The notes under the pieces are model-generated. The model worked only from the letters and a program-made list of their open reading frames with translations, was not told the origin of the DNA and searched no databases. A DNA stretch of 64,000 nucleotides from Anniella stebbinsi (Eukaryota > Chordata > Lepidosauria > Squamata > Anniellidae): NCBI GenBank assembly GCA_029215795.1, contig JARDYH010000005.1, positions 12,494,001-12,558,000 of the forward strand. Reading direction: 5' to 3'. Positions 46,557-57,347 of this stretch are shown here, piece after piece (positions within the stretch are counted from its first letter, which is position 1; every line of letters begins with the position of its first letter). The position numbers and the translations under genes were made by a program.

Positions 46557-46876
46557 TAGGGTGACCAGATAAAATCCAGGTCAGGGCTCACGTAACTTTA
46601 ACAGTGGTAGAGAAAAGGGAATTTCAGCCAGGGTCCTTTGTATGCAGTTAGTTCCTGGTGATCTTCCCTCTTCATCACAACAGTTAAAGTTGCAGGGGCC
46701 CTGCCTTCTTTTGTATATGGTCACTCTAGTATAGTGCCTGCACCTTTAACTGTTGTGATGAAGAGGGAATTTCGTCAGGAACTAATTGCATACAAATGAC
46801 ACTGGCTGAAATTCCCTTTTCTCTACAACTGTTAAAGTTACATGAGCCCTGACCTAGATTTTATCTGGTCAGCCTA
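46557..46876. mobile_element. 320-bp composite foldback MITE, copy 4
   Basis: Lies 234 bp after copy 3, in the same orientation. The flanks ACTTCTCC and CAGTTTCT do not match cleanly, so the duplication has decayed or the end was altered. Confidence 0.85.
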
Positions 46877-47053
46877 CAGTTTCTCCTTTGGCCAAAAGTG
46901 TGCTTGGCCCCCAAAAAGTTGCCTCCCCCTGCCTAAGAGCACAGCCATGCCCACTTGGCAAGGAGCATCCAAGAAGCTCTGAGGCAACGAAAGGGAATTC
47001 TCACTTGCCTTCCCTGCGCCATCCAAGATAACGAGGCCTACTGAAGATGGCCA

Positions 47054-47479
47054 TACCTCACGAGGAGCCAGGTGCTCCTGGAGCCACGGCAGACGACGGT
47101 ATTCACTGGCTGAACCATGTCAGGGGATTGGAGAGCAGTTCTAAGTGGAACGACGTGGCTGTCTACAGGCAAGGAATTAGTAAGTTGTAGAAGAGGCAGC
47201 TGGACAACCATCTGTCAGGGATGCTTTAAGGTAGATTCCTGCACTGAGCAGAGGGTTGGATTCGATGGCCTTATAGGCCCCTTCCAACTCTACTGTTCTA
47301 TGATTCTATGATTCTATAGTTCTAATGGCATCGGCATGATGGCTCTCTCCAGCTGGAAGAGGCCTCAGGCATGAGACTGGGTGATCTAACACTTCCTTCG
47401 CTGGTGCACTCCCTGCTGCAGATCAACAGCTTCGGGGAATCCCTGGGAAGCCGGGCCGTTGAGTTCCAGTCCCAGCGAG
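47054..47479 (+). other. Possible orphan coding fragments split by a CR1 3' end
   Basis: An ATG in good context (GAAGATGG, 47054) opens a frame MAIPHEEPGAPGATADDG...HWLNHVRGLESSSKW that runs into a CR1-like 3' end (about 47185-47320). After it, 47353-47479 is a 127-nt open block bounded by CTCTCCAG and CGAG/GTGAGT that encodes LEEASGMRLGDLTLPSLVHS...INSFGESLGSRAVEFQSQR. I recognise neither. They may be exons of an unknown gene, a decayed gene, or chance. Confidence 0.3.
47185..47325 (+). mobile_element. CR1 LINE 3' end with ATTCTATG repeat
   Basis: GGACAACCATCTGTCAGGGA, GGGTTGGATTCGATGGCCTT and CCCCTTCCAACTCTACTG, ending in the diagnostic CR1 octamer-type repeat TATGATTCTATGATTCTAT. A second, shorter copy is at 56676-56747. 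Confidence 0.88.
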
Positions 47480-48138
47480 GTGAGTAGAATTGTTCAGGTG
47501 GAGTGAGATTAGTCCCAGATTTTTCATTCCCATTAGCTCATCCAGCTCTCTCCAAAGAAAGGGCAATTCTAAGGGGATGAACAGCGCAACCCTGTGATGT
47601 CTACTCAGAAGTAAGCCCCACTGACTTCAATGGGGTTCACTCCCAGATCTGTATAGGGTTGTAGCCTGAAAACATCTTAGTTATTACACCTGCCCATGCA
47701 TGTCAGGTGTGGAAATGGCCATCTCTTCATCAGCAGCTATTTTTCTGAGGGAATGGAAGAAAGTAGGTCTGCTCTGTTGCCATGCCCAGGATAAACTTTT
47801 GGAAAGCCATGGTTATAGCTGCAGCTCCCATAGGATGGCAATATGTCCTATTTACAGAGGACAGTCCTCTACTTGAAGGCATCTTCTTACTTATTTAATT
47901 TACTTAATAGATGTATATACCACTTAACTTATATATTTAAAAAAATGTCTCTTAATGTTTGAGATTTCTAATCTGTAGTTCAGGAGTGTGCAATTTGTAG
48001 TCCTTCAGATTTTTTTGGCCTACAACTCCCATCAGCCATTGCCAGCACAGCCAATGAGGAGGGCTCATGGGAGTTGTAGGCCCAAAAATCTGGAGAGCTT
48101 ACCCCTGTCCAGCTAGTTGAAGAGTTCGCCAGTCCAAA

Positions 48139-48370
48139 GCCCCCTCTACAAGATTTTGCTTTGACGCCCGGTTCCCCAGTTATGCGCACCTCTTGACAAT
48201 CGCTTTGATGCCTAATACCTATATACGAGAGGCGTTGAAGCGCATTACTGGCCATATGAAACTCACTTTAAAGTTGTTGACATGCATGCAAATGTTGCTG
48301 AAAGTAATGTGCTTTCTAATTAAATTATGATAATTATTTCTAAACATACATCAATTCATATAAATCAGCA
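48139..48370 (+). mobile_element. CpG-decayed sibling of the element at 49363
   Basis: Aligns with 49363 onward: CCCCCTCTACAAG, TTTGACGCCCGGTTCCCC, TTATGCGCAC, GATGCCTAATACC, GAGAGGCGTTGAAGCGCATTA. Most CpGs of the partner are TG or CA here. The right end is uncertain. Confidence 0.6.
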
Positions 48371-48540
48371 TATGCAAATTTTATCCTAGACTAAATCCTC
48401 TGTCCTCTTTTTTGGCAATGCGTAAGTGACCACCCAACTCTGCAAACCTCTGAATTCACATCTGAGAGGCCAGATGGAGTTTCTTCTTGAAGTATTGCAC
48501 AAGATTGCAGATGAGGGTGTGAGCATGGGAATCCCAGTTT

Positions 48541-48664
48541 GGCCCCAGGTTTTGTTTGTTAGTGGAAGAAGAGCCTTGAGAGAAGCAGTCTAGCAAGGCT
48601 ATAACCGGCCTTGCTAGACTGCTTCTCTCAAATCTCCTTCCAATAACAAACAAAACTCGGGGCC
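48541..48664. repeat. 124-bp hairpin
   Basis: Arms 48541-48599 and 48607-48664 are strongly complementary, e.g. GAGAGAAGCAGTCTAGCAAG with CTTGCTAGACTGCTTCTCTC, around a 7-base loop. It could fold as an RNA hairpin. More likely it is a foldback MITE; no duplication was recognised. Confidence 0.8.
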
Positions 48665-49362
48665 TGAATTCCTGCCTCTTTTCACTGTATTTCCTGAAGA
48701 ACACCTCATTGTAATTCTTGTCACTTCTCATTTCGGCCTGAAATCCTGTCCCTTCTCATTTAAGACGACAAGCCCTGACGAAATCCTATTTGCCTCCCAG
48801 AGCTGCGATGTGAAGATATTCATGTCCTCTTTTGAATTTTCCACACCATGGTACTCCCTGCAATTCTACCCAGTATCTCCAGCCCTGCACAGGACACCTT
48901 CCGTCCTGTCTGAGATCTCCTAATAGGGGTGCCATTTAGGATAGGGCAACTTGTAGCCCTCCAGATGGTTTGGCATGCAACTCCTATGATTCCTCACCGT
49001 TGGCTATGCTAGTTAAGACTGATGGGAGTTGTAGACCAGAAGTTTTGATCTACAACTCCCAGGTGCTGCCCATCCCAAATTTAAGGTTAGGGTGATTCCT
49101 CAGGAGCACCTGTATTGCTTGTTATGCATCTAAAATACCCTGCATTCTTACCATTTAATCTTGAAAGCATAAAAAAGGCCTTTGAACCTTGTGACTCTCC
49201 CCCCCCCCCCACGCCCCTCCTGAAACGGTGCTTCTGCCCAATCCAGGCTAGTTGAACGCTCCATCTTAAGGCATTTGGTTTCCAAGCCTTTGGAGGGGAA
49301 ATCATGTCTGGGCCTGGTTCGCCCAGGCTGACTGTTCTCACAGTCTGCCAGCCAGTCTCCTT

Positions 49363-49718
49363 GGCCCCCTCCACAAGGATGCGCTTTTGCGCCCGGTTCG
49401 GGGATTATGCGCATTTTCGCGGAGGCGCATTTACGCCTAATCCCTCTGCACGGGAGGCGGCGAGAAGCGGCGAAGCGCATTAAAAGATGCCCAAAAAGCA
49501 CTTTACAGGTAGTTAATGCGCATAATCGCTTGTTCACACAGCGAAAATGCGCTTTAACGGCCGGAGCAAAATAAAAGTCGCTATTTAACGCGCGTTCGAA
49601 AATGCGCATTATCGGGGAGATAACGCGCCTGTACGCCCGTTTTGCGCTCCGCTCGTGTGTAGGTAAAATTTATAATGAGCCTTCAAGGCTCATTAAACGT
49701 CTCGTGTGGAGGAGGCCC
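49363..49718. mobile_element. CpG-dense 356-bp foldback element
   Basis: Ends GGCCCCCTCCACAAG and CGTGTGGAGGAGGCCC are near-complementary. The interior is packed with TGCGCAT/ATGCGC motifs and other CpGs in an otherwise CpG-poor region. No coding frame makes sense. No clear target duplication. Confidence 0.7.
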
Positions 49719-51761
49719 ATGTTGGATCCAGGCTTCAGCTGGGTTCAGCCTGAGAATGACAGGCCTCAGTTTTGGTGACAAGCCTCAGGCCTAGAGTATG
49801 CCAAGAAGTAATAACAATCATAAATAAGAGAGAGCCTCTACGCATGTGTGCACAGTGCCTTATTCTCATCACTGAGCAACCGCAGGCCTGTCCTCAAACA
49901 TCTGGGATTGGGCGGCGGGGGGTGGCTGGATTCCAGGCAGACTTCAGTGTTAGCATTTTCCTTTCTGGAATCTGGCTGGTATTTTAGAGGCCTTGTATCT
50001 TTACCCACGGCAGACAGGAGAAGCCAGATTCTTCCCTCCCAAGTCACTCACTCTTTAGTAGCTCAGGAGAGAATTTAAGAGGTATTCTTCTCTGAACCAC
50101 CGTTTCTCCGGCCACCTAGATTTGAATCCATGTCGTTCATCTCTCAGCCTGTGCCCCTCCATCTACGAACCCACATCCTGCTAAAAGCTGAGGAAAGAGC
50201 AGCCTGGTTGTCCTCCTGCTGTGTCTTTTCTGGTTTTAAAAGTGGCCACAGATGATTGTGATCTGCCTGGAATCCTGAATGTGTGCAAGCTGTCAAAATA
50301 CTTTCCCTTGAGATTTTCCAACTTACAGTGAACCGTGGAACCTCGGCGGTCTGATTTCCTGCCGAGGCACAGAGCTGCTCATACCAGCAGAACTCTGAAT
50401 ACCAATGATGACGTCTAGTGGGAAAGTTGGCCGTGTTCGTGGCAAAGAATAGAGGAACTGTGAAGACAACTGGGCCAAGATCTGGGGGACAGAATCACAA
50501 TGCGATCTGCTGTTTGAGCAAATGAAAAATAATCAAGCGACTCATCAAGCGACTCATCTAAGTGACTTGCACTTATCTCAAAATACCATAAGCTCTAAAT
50601 CGCCCCTATTTCCCAAGGACATTCTTACGTTTCTAGTACAATCTTCCCCAACCTGGAATCTTCCAGATGTATTGGACTGCAACAGAGCTGGCTGGGATCG
50701 GTGGGAGCCACTTGACGTGCAGGATGGGGATGATGGGAGGTTTAGTCCAACTCATCCTAGGGGTGCTGGGTTAGGAAAAGCTCTCCCCTGGTAAGTCTTT
50801 GGCCCTGTTTGTGGACAGATTTTAGGGACTCCGTGTGAGTTAAATAGAGTTCCTGTCCTTTAGGTTTCAGCTCCCTCTTCCAGACCTTTAAAAGTTGAGG
50901 AAGGAAGCCTTTCCAGAGCGCATGCCTGCACCATTGCAGGCACTCAAAACTCATAATGTCGGCTCTCCACTTCGTTCCTTTCCACCCGCCAGCCACATGA
51001 AGTTACCTATTCAGATAGTGTTGCTGAATGTGTTTGAATTGCAGCTATTTGAATAAGTACAACCAGATTCCCAGTAAGCAAAACTGTTTTGGACTATTTG
51101 AGTTTACTGACAAAGCTGCCTTCTTCAGAGGCCAAGTTGTTACACAGTAGAGGAATGCGCCACACAGCTGGCCTCTTCTGCACAGCTGTTTGAAAGGGCC
51201 CGGCTTTGAAGCAGGCCTGAGAGATGCACTTGACAATTCTTGTTTTAGAAATTAAGCACTGTTTAGCCGCGCTTTTGTACAAGCAATTTTGTACAAGGGG
51301 AAAGGGTGGATTTCTCCAGCATTGCCTCTGTTCATGTGAACCGAATCCATGTGAACAGCCATTTCACACACACACACACATTTGCTAGCAATTTTTGATA
51401 ATGCCCATTGCTTTGATCCTGAGGATTGATGAGTTTTGGAGTTGCTGCATCATGATCAAAACTCTCCATATCTTAATTTAACCTGGAAGGCTGGCGAGGA
51501 CTGTTGTGTAAGTAATCTGCATTATAACATGTCAGCTGGTTGTGTGAATTTGGCACTCTCCCGCCCCACCGTCCTGCACACACAATCCCATCCTTGTACA
51601 ACCTGTTTACTGATCCAGAATAACTACTACCCTTGAGGGCACAGACTATCCAGTGTAGATTTGAATCCGTATAAGCAAACAAGAATTAAAAGAGTGGAAT
51701 GGGGGAATCACCCTTTTACGCTCCTTAACTACCCTGACTGTATGAAAATGTGTCTGTGATA

Positions 51762-51840
51762 AATATTTGGATATATCCAAGCATTTATTAATGTTTGGAT
51801 ACATCTAAGCATTTATTAATATTTGGATACCTCCAAGCAC
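51762..51840. repeat. 28-bp tandem repeat, 2.8 copies
   Basis: Units start at 51762, 51790 and 51818 and share TTTGGATA, a CCAAG-type palindromic half and GCATTTATT. About two to four differences between units. Confidence 0.9.
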
Positions 51841-52510
51841 ATTTTCAGGAACGCACTGTTGTTTATTCAATGTGTTCTTGAGAAAGTGCTCTGAGTAACT
51901 ATGGAAACGAGAGAGTAGATATTATGTACCAGCCTTCCCCAACCTGATGCTTTCTAGATGTTTTGGCCTACAACTCCCAACTTTCCTGACCATTGGCCAT
52001 GCTGGCTGGGGCTGATGGGAGTTGCAGACCAAAACATCTGGGGTCATCAGTTTGGGTACGGCTGTTCTGTATTAATTAATCCAGAACAAAAGGGAAAGCT
52101 CTTGTAAATCAGTGATTAATCGACCAAAATAAAGGTGCTAAAGCTGATGCTTGCCTGGAAGCTATACCTCCTGGCTTGGAAGGAAGCTTTCATCCTAGGT
52201 GTGGGAGTGGTCTGCAGTTCCTCAGTATAAGGAAAAACACAATGTATTTTTACATTATTCTACACACACATACACCGTTTCAATGGCTGAGCTCTGGCAT
52301 GAGTTATAGATTCTAGAGCTGAGCACACTTAAGTTGTAACTCATATTGACTCCACTTACTTAACACATACATGGCACTTTGGGGCAAGAGTATTTGGATC
52401 TATTTGAGGGGACTGTCACAGTAAATGAATATCTTCCCTTGGTGTCTTGATGGGGCTGGGATTTCCACTCATGCTACTTTGGATGTACATAGCCAAGTCA
52501 GACCATTGCT

Positions 52511-52929
52511 TAGGGTGACCACATTTGGGAAACCAAAAAAGAGGACCCTCAGTGGGGTGGGGGGTGGGAAAGTGGCTTTCCGGGGCCTCTGGAAAGCATG
52601 TCATTCACCCCCACTGCTTTAAAGGCCCCAGTTGGAGCGGAGGAGGGGAAAGTGTGTCATTCCCGCCCTCCACTGCTCCAATCGGGTCCTTTTCTATAAT
52701 GTCCAGGAATGACATACTTTCCCCTGTAAGGTCCTGATTGGAGCAGTGGGAGGGAAATAACCCACCTCCAGAAAGCTCATCATTCCCTCCAACCACGCTA
52801 ATGTGGCCTTAAAGGGGAAAGCTTGTCTTTCCAGGACATTATAGAAAATTACAGAAAATCCCCCCTGACACCCAGGATAGAACAAAAACCAGGACAAATC
52901 CGGGGAAATCCTGACAGTTGGTCACCCTA
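52511..52929. mobile_element. 419-bp MITE sharing ends with the 320-bp family
   Basis: Ends TAGGGTGACCACAT and GTTGGTCACCCTA, with a perfect 8-bp duplication CCATTGCT at 52503-52510 and 52930-52937. The interior is different and GC-rich, with repeated GGAAAG and TCATTCC modules in both orientations. hAT type. Confidence 0.88.
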
Positions 52930-52950
52930 CCATTGCTACATGCATTGCTG

Positions 52951-53181
52951 CATTTAACAATTTCCTCATTGAAAAGTCCAGGTTCCTTTGCAATTATTAA
53001 GCCCAGGGCATCTGGTCCCTCACTGATTTGTTTGCATCGTACAGCCAAGTCAGACCATTGCTACATGCATTACCTTCAGACATTTGGCTGTACGATGCAA
53101 ACAAATCAGTGAGGGACCAGATGCCCTGGGCTTAATAATTGCAAAGGAACCTGGAATTTTCAATGAGGAAATTGTTAAATG
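52951..53181. repeat. Long inverted repeat with coding-like arms
   Basis: Arms 52951-53046 and 53085-53181 are nearly perfect complements around a 38-base spacer. On the plus strand, arm 2 reads without stops as AVRCKQISEGPDALGLIIAK and onward to FNEEIVKC. The spacer repeats the sequence at 52491-52510. I do not recognise the peptide. Confidence 0.85.
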
Positions 53182-53587
53182 TATCGCAGCAGCGGCAGCA
53201 AGAGAGGAAGTGGGCGTGTAGCTCCTGCAGGGTAGGGACATGCCTGTGGTTGGCTGATTTTGTTATCTCCTCTCTCTGCTCCTTGGGAAAGGCCCTGTGG
53301 GCAGCAGCTGCAAAGGGAAGGGAACCTTGGTTTGCCAAATATTAACTGCCTCACAGGTGGGGCTTCATTGGGAGTTGGGTTTACCAGGGTTGAGACCTGG
53401 AATCTGAATATGGGGAGGCCTTAGTCTTGAATGACCCACGAACAACCAAGAAGAGAGTGTCCCTGACCGCGTACAGAATGTTTCTTACCCTGTTACAACA
53501 GAGCAAGCATACTCAACCTTCTACACATCTAGGATTAGGGATAATGACATCTGGGCATCCTCAAAGTCTAGCTGGCAAATCTGCCAG

Positions 53588-53870
53588 TGCTGGCTCCACG
53601 TTTTGAGGGACCTCAGACAAGACACTCACAGCGGACCCCCTCCGTCAGTAAGTTTACTTTCTCACTGCTATTGTCAAGAGCTGCTGTTGCTCCTCGTCCG
53701 CTTATCGTTGCTACCACTTGCTTGCTTGACAGTCAGGCAGCCAGTGAGCAAGTAGGCTGAGGCATCTCCTGCTCTTTATCACCGCCACCATGGTCAGGGC
53801 CAGAGCGAGAGAGGCAGGGGAACAAGCAGGTTGTAAAGGTAGAGGAGGTGCAATTCCAGAGAGCTTTTCT
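53588..53870 (+). repeat. Dispersed repeat, copy 1 of the 61695 block
   Basis: Shares with 61695-61960 the motifs TTGAGGG, TTGCTTGCTTGA, AGGCAG, CACCGCCAC/CATCGCCAC, CAGAGCGAGA and GAACAAGCAGGTTG. The two are in the same orientation and about 8 kb apart. Confidence 0.6.
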
Positions 53871-54840
53871 TAGCGTTGGATCGTGTGATAGGAGAGAGAG
53901 ACATATAAGATACCCAATTAAAGCACGGAGGAACTAGGCTAGGGAGCACCTTCCCTCCCCTGTACAAGCAGAAAGTGCTTCTGCTTGAGCATAGGAGTGG
54001 CAGCGGCAGGGGGAGGTATAAAGCATGCCTTCTGATTTATGCAGTTTATGCAGTTTAGCTGCAAAGGTTGCCCAATCTTGGCAGGTAACTGTCGGGAGGC
54101 ATGGGAAGCTGCCCTTTAAAAGGGAGAGCTTAAACGCTGCTCCTCTGCTTGTGGCCGTCAATGTGCAGAAGCATCATGTTTTGCCGGTTTACCCACCAAC
54201 TCCAATAAGCGTAACAAAAGCAAAAGTTAAGCAAACACCAGCTGTGGTCTAACATGAGTGTGGCGATTGGCTATGAGAATTCTAGATTTAGTATATTGAA
54301 ATGAGCCACCCCTAGCCATTGGCTCAACTGCTGAGGTGTAATGGAATGTTTATAAACATTCCAACTGCTCAGAAGTGTTTAAAAGCTGCCAAGCACACAA
54401 GCCTAGGAACAGAAGGGGCTATGTGTTATTGGTACGTGTGGCAGAGAAGGAACAAGCAGCCCTGTCACTGTATTAGTCAGCTGTTAAACCGGATGTGGTC
54501 CTATTTACTCTTACTTGGTGGAACTAAGGCAGGATCTACACTACTGCTTTATCAAGGTTTATAATGGTATTGACAACTGTTGGGGGCCATGACACATTCC
54601 ATATACTGTTTTCAAACCACTTTCAAAGTTATATCCTGCTTGGTGTAGATCTGGCCAAAGACTAATTGTATTCAGTGGGACTTATTTCTGAGTAAACATG
54701 CACCAGGATCTCTGTGTTAATGTGAGTAAGATCTAGTGTGGTGTTGTGAGTAGCATGTCAGATCTTGGGAAGATGTAGGTTCAATTCCCCATTGGCCCCT
54801 TTGGCCTTGAAGTTTGCCAAGTTATCTTCAGCCAGTCAGT

Positions 54841-55055
54841 GGCTCAATTCGGGCAGCACAATAAACAACTGGTGTGGGGGAAACAATCATCAGTTGTTTT
54901 GACTATTGTGTCATCCGAATGCTGCCATAGTCAACTCAGTGCTGATCCTCATCCACACCACAGTTGATTATTTATTACCATGTTGTGTGGGGAGTACCCC
55001 CTAGGGTTAGGGTTAGTCAACCCACCATTGACTATCGTGTCGTCCGAATTGAGCC
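54841..55055. mobile_element. GGCTCAATTCGG-type MITE, copy
   Basis: Ends GGCTCAATTCGGGCAGC and CGTCGTCCGAATTGAGCC, flanked by AGT at 54838-54840 and 55056-55058. Slightly internally deleted (215 bp). Confidence 0.82.
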
Positions 55056-55652
55056 AGTGTGTGTCTCAGTCTAACCACCCTCCAACAGTTACTGTAAGGA
55101 CAAAATATATGCCACCCTGAGCTTGGAAGGAAGGTGGGAAAGAAAAGAATGGTTGTGTGAGTAGTGTGTGTTTATGTGAATGAGAGAGGCAACAGAGCAG
55201 AGAGAATTTACTGTATAACCTAAAACGACCTATCAAACTAAATATAGCATATTGCATCATATGGTAAACACTATAACTGTTACGAACCGTGGAGAGCATG
55301 TGAGACACTAAAGAAGAAATGGCTGGAACTACATGCAAAAGGACAATTTATGAATTTATGCAGGTCTCCACTTGCCCAAATGCATTTCTGAGGAACGGAC
55401 AGATACCAGAGACGTCAGGTGCCTGTCACGATCCATGTTAAGGAAACATGAAGCATGCCAATAAATGGAATCTCAACTACTTTGGTCTTCTTTCTCCATT
55501 GTTGCTTGAAATATTGGCATGGGGTCAATGATGTTGGAAAATGCCGTTTGATGGTCCAGCCGGTTCTACTGTCATTTCTTCTACGTATTGGTTTTTACAT
55601 TCTCGTTTCCAAAGGGAGCAGTGTTATCTTAATTATACTCTTTTAACACTTA

Positions 55653-55845
55653 GAGTGCTTCCAGATGGAGGGCTCCTAGCGCTATCAATCAGAAGACGTT
55701 GGGCAGATATTCCGTCTTTTCCACCTTAATGGATTTTTTTGCAGGAAGAAGAGGGACGAAGAAGGGTGAGAAAACATGGGAGGTCGGCACAAGTGGGTGT
55801 TGATTGGACCCCCCATAAAATTCCGTGAATAAGGCAGAGCAACTC
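55653..55845 (+). repeat. Dispersed repeat with GTGCTTCCAGATGGAGG start
   Basis: Follows the pattern AGAGTGCTTCCAG...TTAATGGATTTTTTTGCAGG...GAAAACATGGGAGG...CCCCCCATAAAATTC...AAGGCAGAGCAA. Related to 16993-17215, 61510-61680 and reverse 7930-8160. Confidence 0.6.
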
Positions 55846-57027
55846 ATGGATAAAAGTTTCATCTGGGAATCATCCACTTGCATCGTTAATTGAACAGGAT
55901 TACTGCAATTCAGGCTCCAACTGTATCCACACTTACCCAGGAGTCAGTCTCACTGAACTCCATAGGAATTACTTATAAGGAAAACAGTATTGCCTTATTG
56001 AACTTTGTGGCACAGGATGTATGTGTGTACAGGCTTCGATATAAATCTCTTAAAGAAAAACATACCACACTAGCTTGGGCTACTCATCTCTATACATGTC
56101 TGAAACCTTGTGTTTCAGTTCTTCTGGAATACAAATAACGAGGGAGAAGTATTCTGATGCTAGGGGAACCTTTTCCCTCTATCATTCCTGGCACTATTCT
56201 CTTGGAGGACAGGCTGCTGTCAATCTGGTAGAGCTCGCCCAGAAACTAGCATCTTTCACCAAATCGTCAGGAGTACAGTGTGGTAACTGTTAGGAACTTT
56301 AGTGTAGGTAACGGAGTGCCCTCATAAGGTAGCAGCTGGGAGTGAGTAACAGAGGCAAGATCAAAGCCTTTCCAAAAAGTGGGTGGGGTGGTTATTGGTA
56401 AAGCAAAATGAAAGGCAAATTGTTGGGTAAATTACTGAACGCTGTCTCAGAGAGGAAGAGAGAAGTGAGGCAACACTTAGCCAAAGGCAGCTATGCGGGG
56501 ATACTTCATCATTGGGTGCAGGGGAGGGGGTAGAAGCTGCTAATGAGAGAGAGGGAAAGATTGTGATATTATTATATCTATATTTCCTTTATAATCTGTC
56601 AGAAGCATGTTAGAGGGAGAGGAAGGGAGGAACATTTGCAATATCAGGGCAAATTCCAAAGGAGTGATCAAGCATTGAGCAGGGGGTTGGACTCAATGGA
56701 CTTATAGGCCCCTTCCAACTCTACTATTTTATGATTCTGTGATTCTAAGTGTTCCTGCTTGCTGAACCCCTCTCACAGAGTGAGCAAAAGTCCAGAAAAA
56801 GGGGACTTCCATATGTGCCCTTCCAGCTTTCACAGGGGAAATGAAAGTGTTGTGGGCAGTGTAAGGGCCAGCAGGATCTCTCACTCCCATGACAGCAGTG
56901 CACGAAGGATGGGCAGCCAAGAAGCAGTCTTCCCATTGGGGCATCTGTTTGGCCACTGTGTGAACAGAACATGGGCCTGATCCAGCACAGCTCTTCTTAT
57001 GTCCTTAGAAGAACAGTGGGTCCAATT

Positions 57028-57347
57028 TAGGGTGACCAGATCAAATCCAGGTCAGGGCTCATGTAACTTTAACAGTTGTAGTGGAAAGGGAATTTCAGCC
57101 AGTGTCATTTGTATGCAATTAGTTCCTGGTGAAATTCCCTCTTCATCACAACAGTTAAAGTTGCAGGGGCCCTGCCTTCTTTTGTATATGGTCACTCTAG
57201 TATAGTGCCTGCAACTTTAACTGTTGTGATGAAGAGGGAATTTCACCAGGAACTAATTGCATACAAATGACACTGGCTGAAATTCCCTTTTCTCTACAAC
57301 TGTTAAAGTTACATGAGCCCTGACCTGGATTTTATCTGGTCAGCCTA
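57028..57347. mobile_element. 320-bp composite foldback MITE, copy 5
   Basis: Perfect 8-bp duplication GTCCAATT at 57020-57027 and 57348-57355. A CR1-like tail (56925-57003) lies just upstream and a GCAATCCTA-type element (57366-57460) just downstream. Confidence 0.9.
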
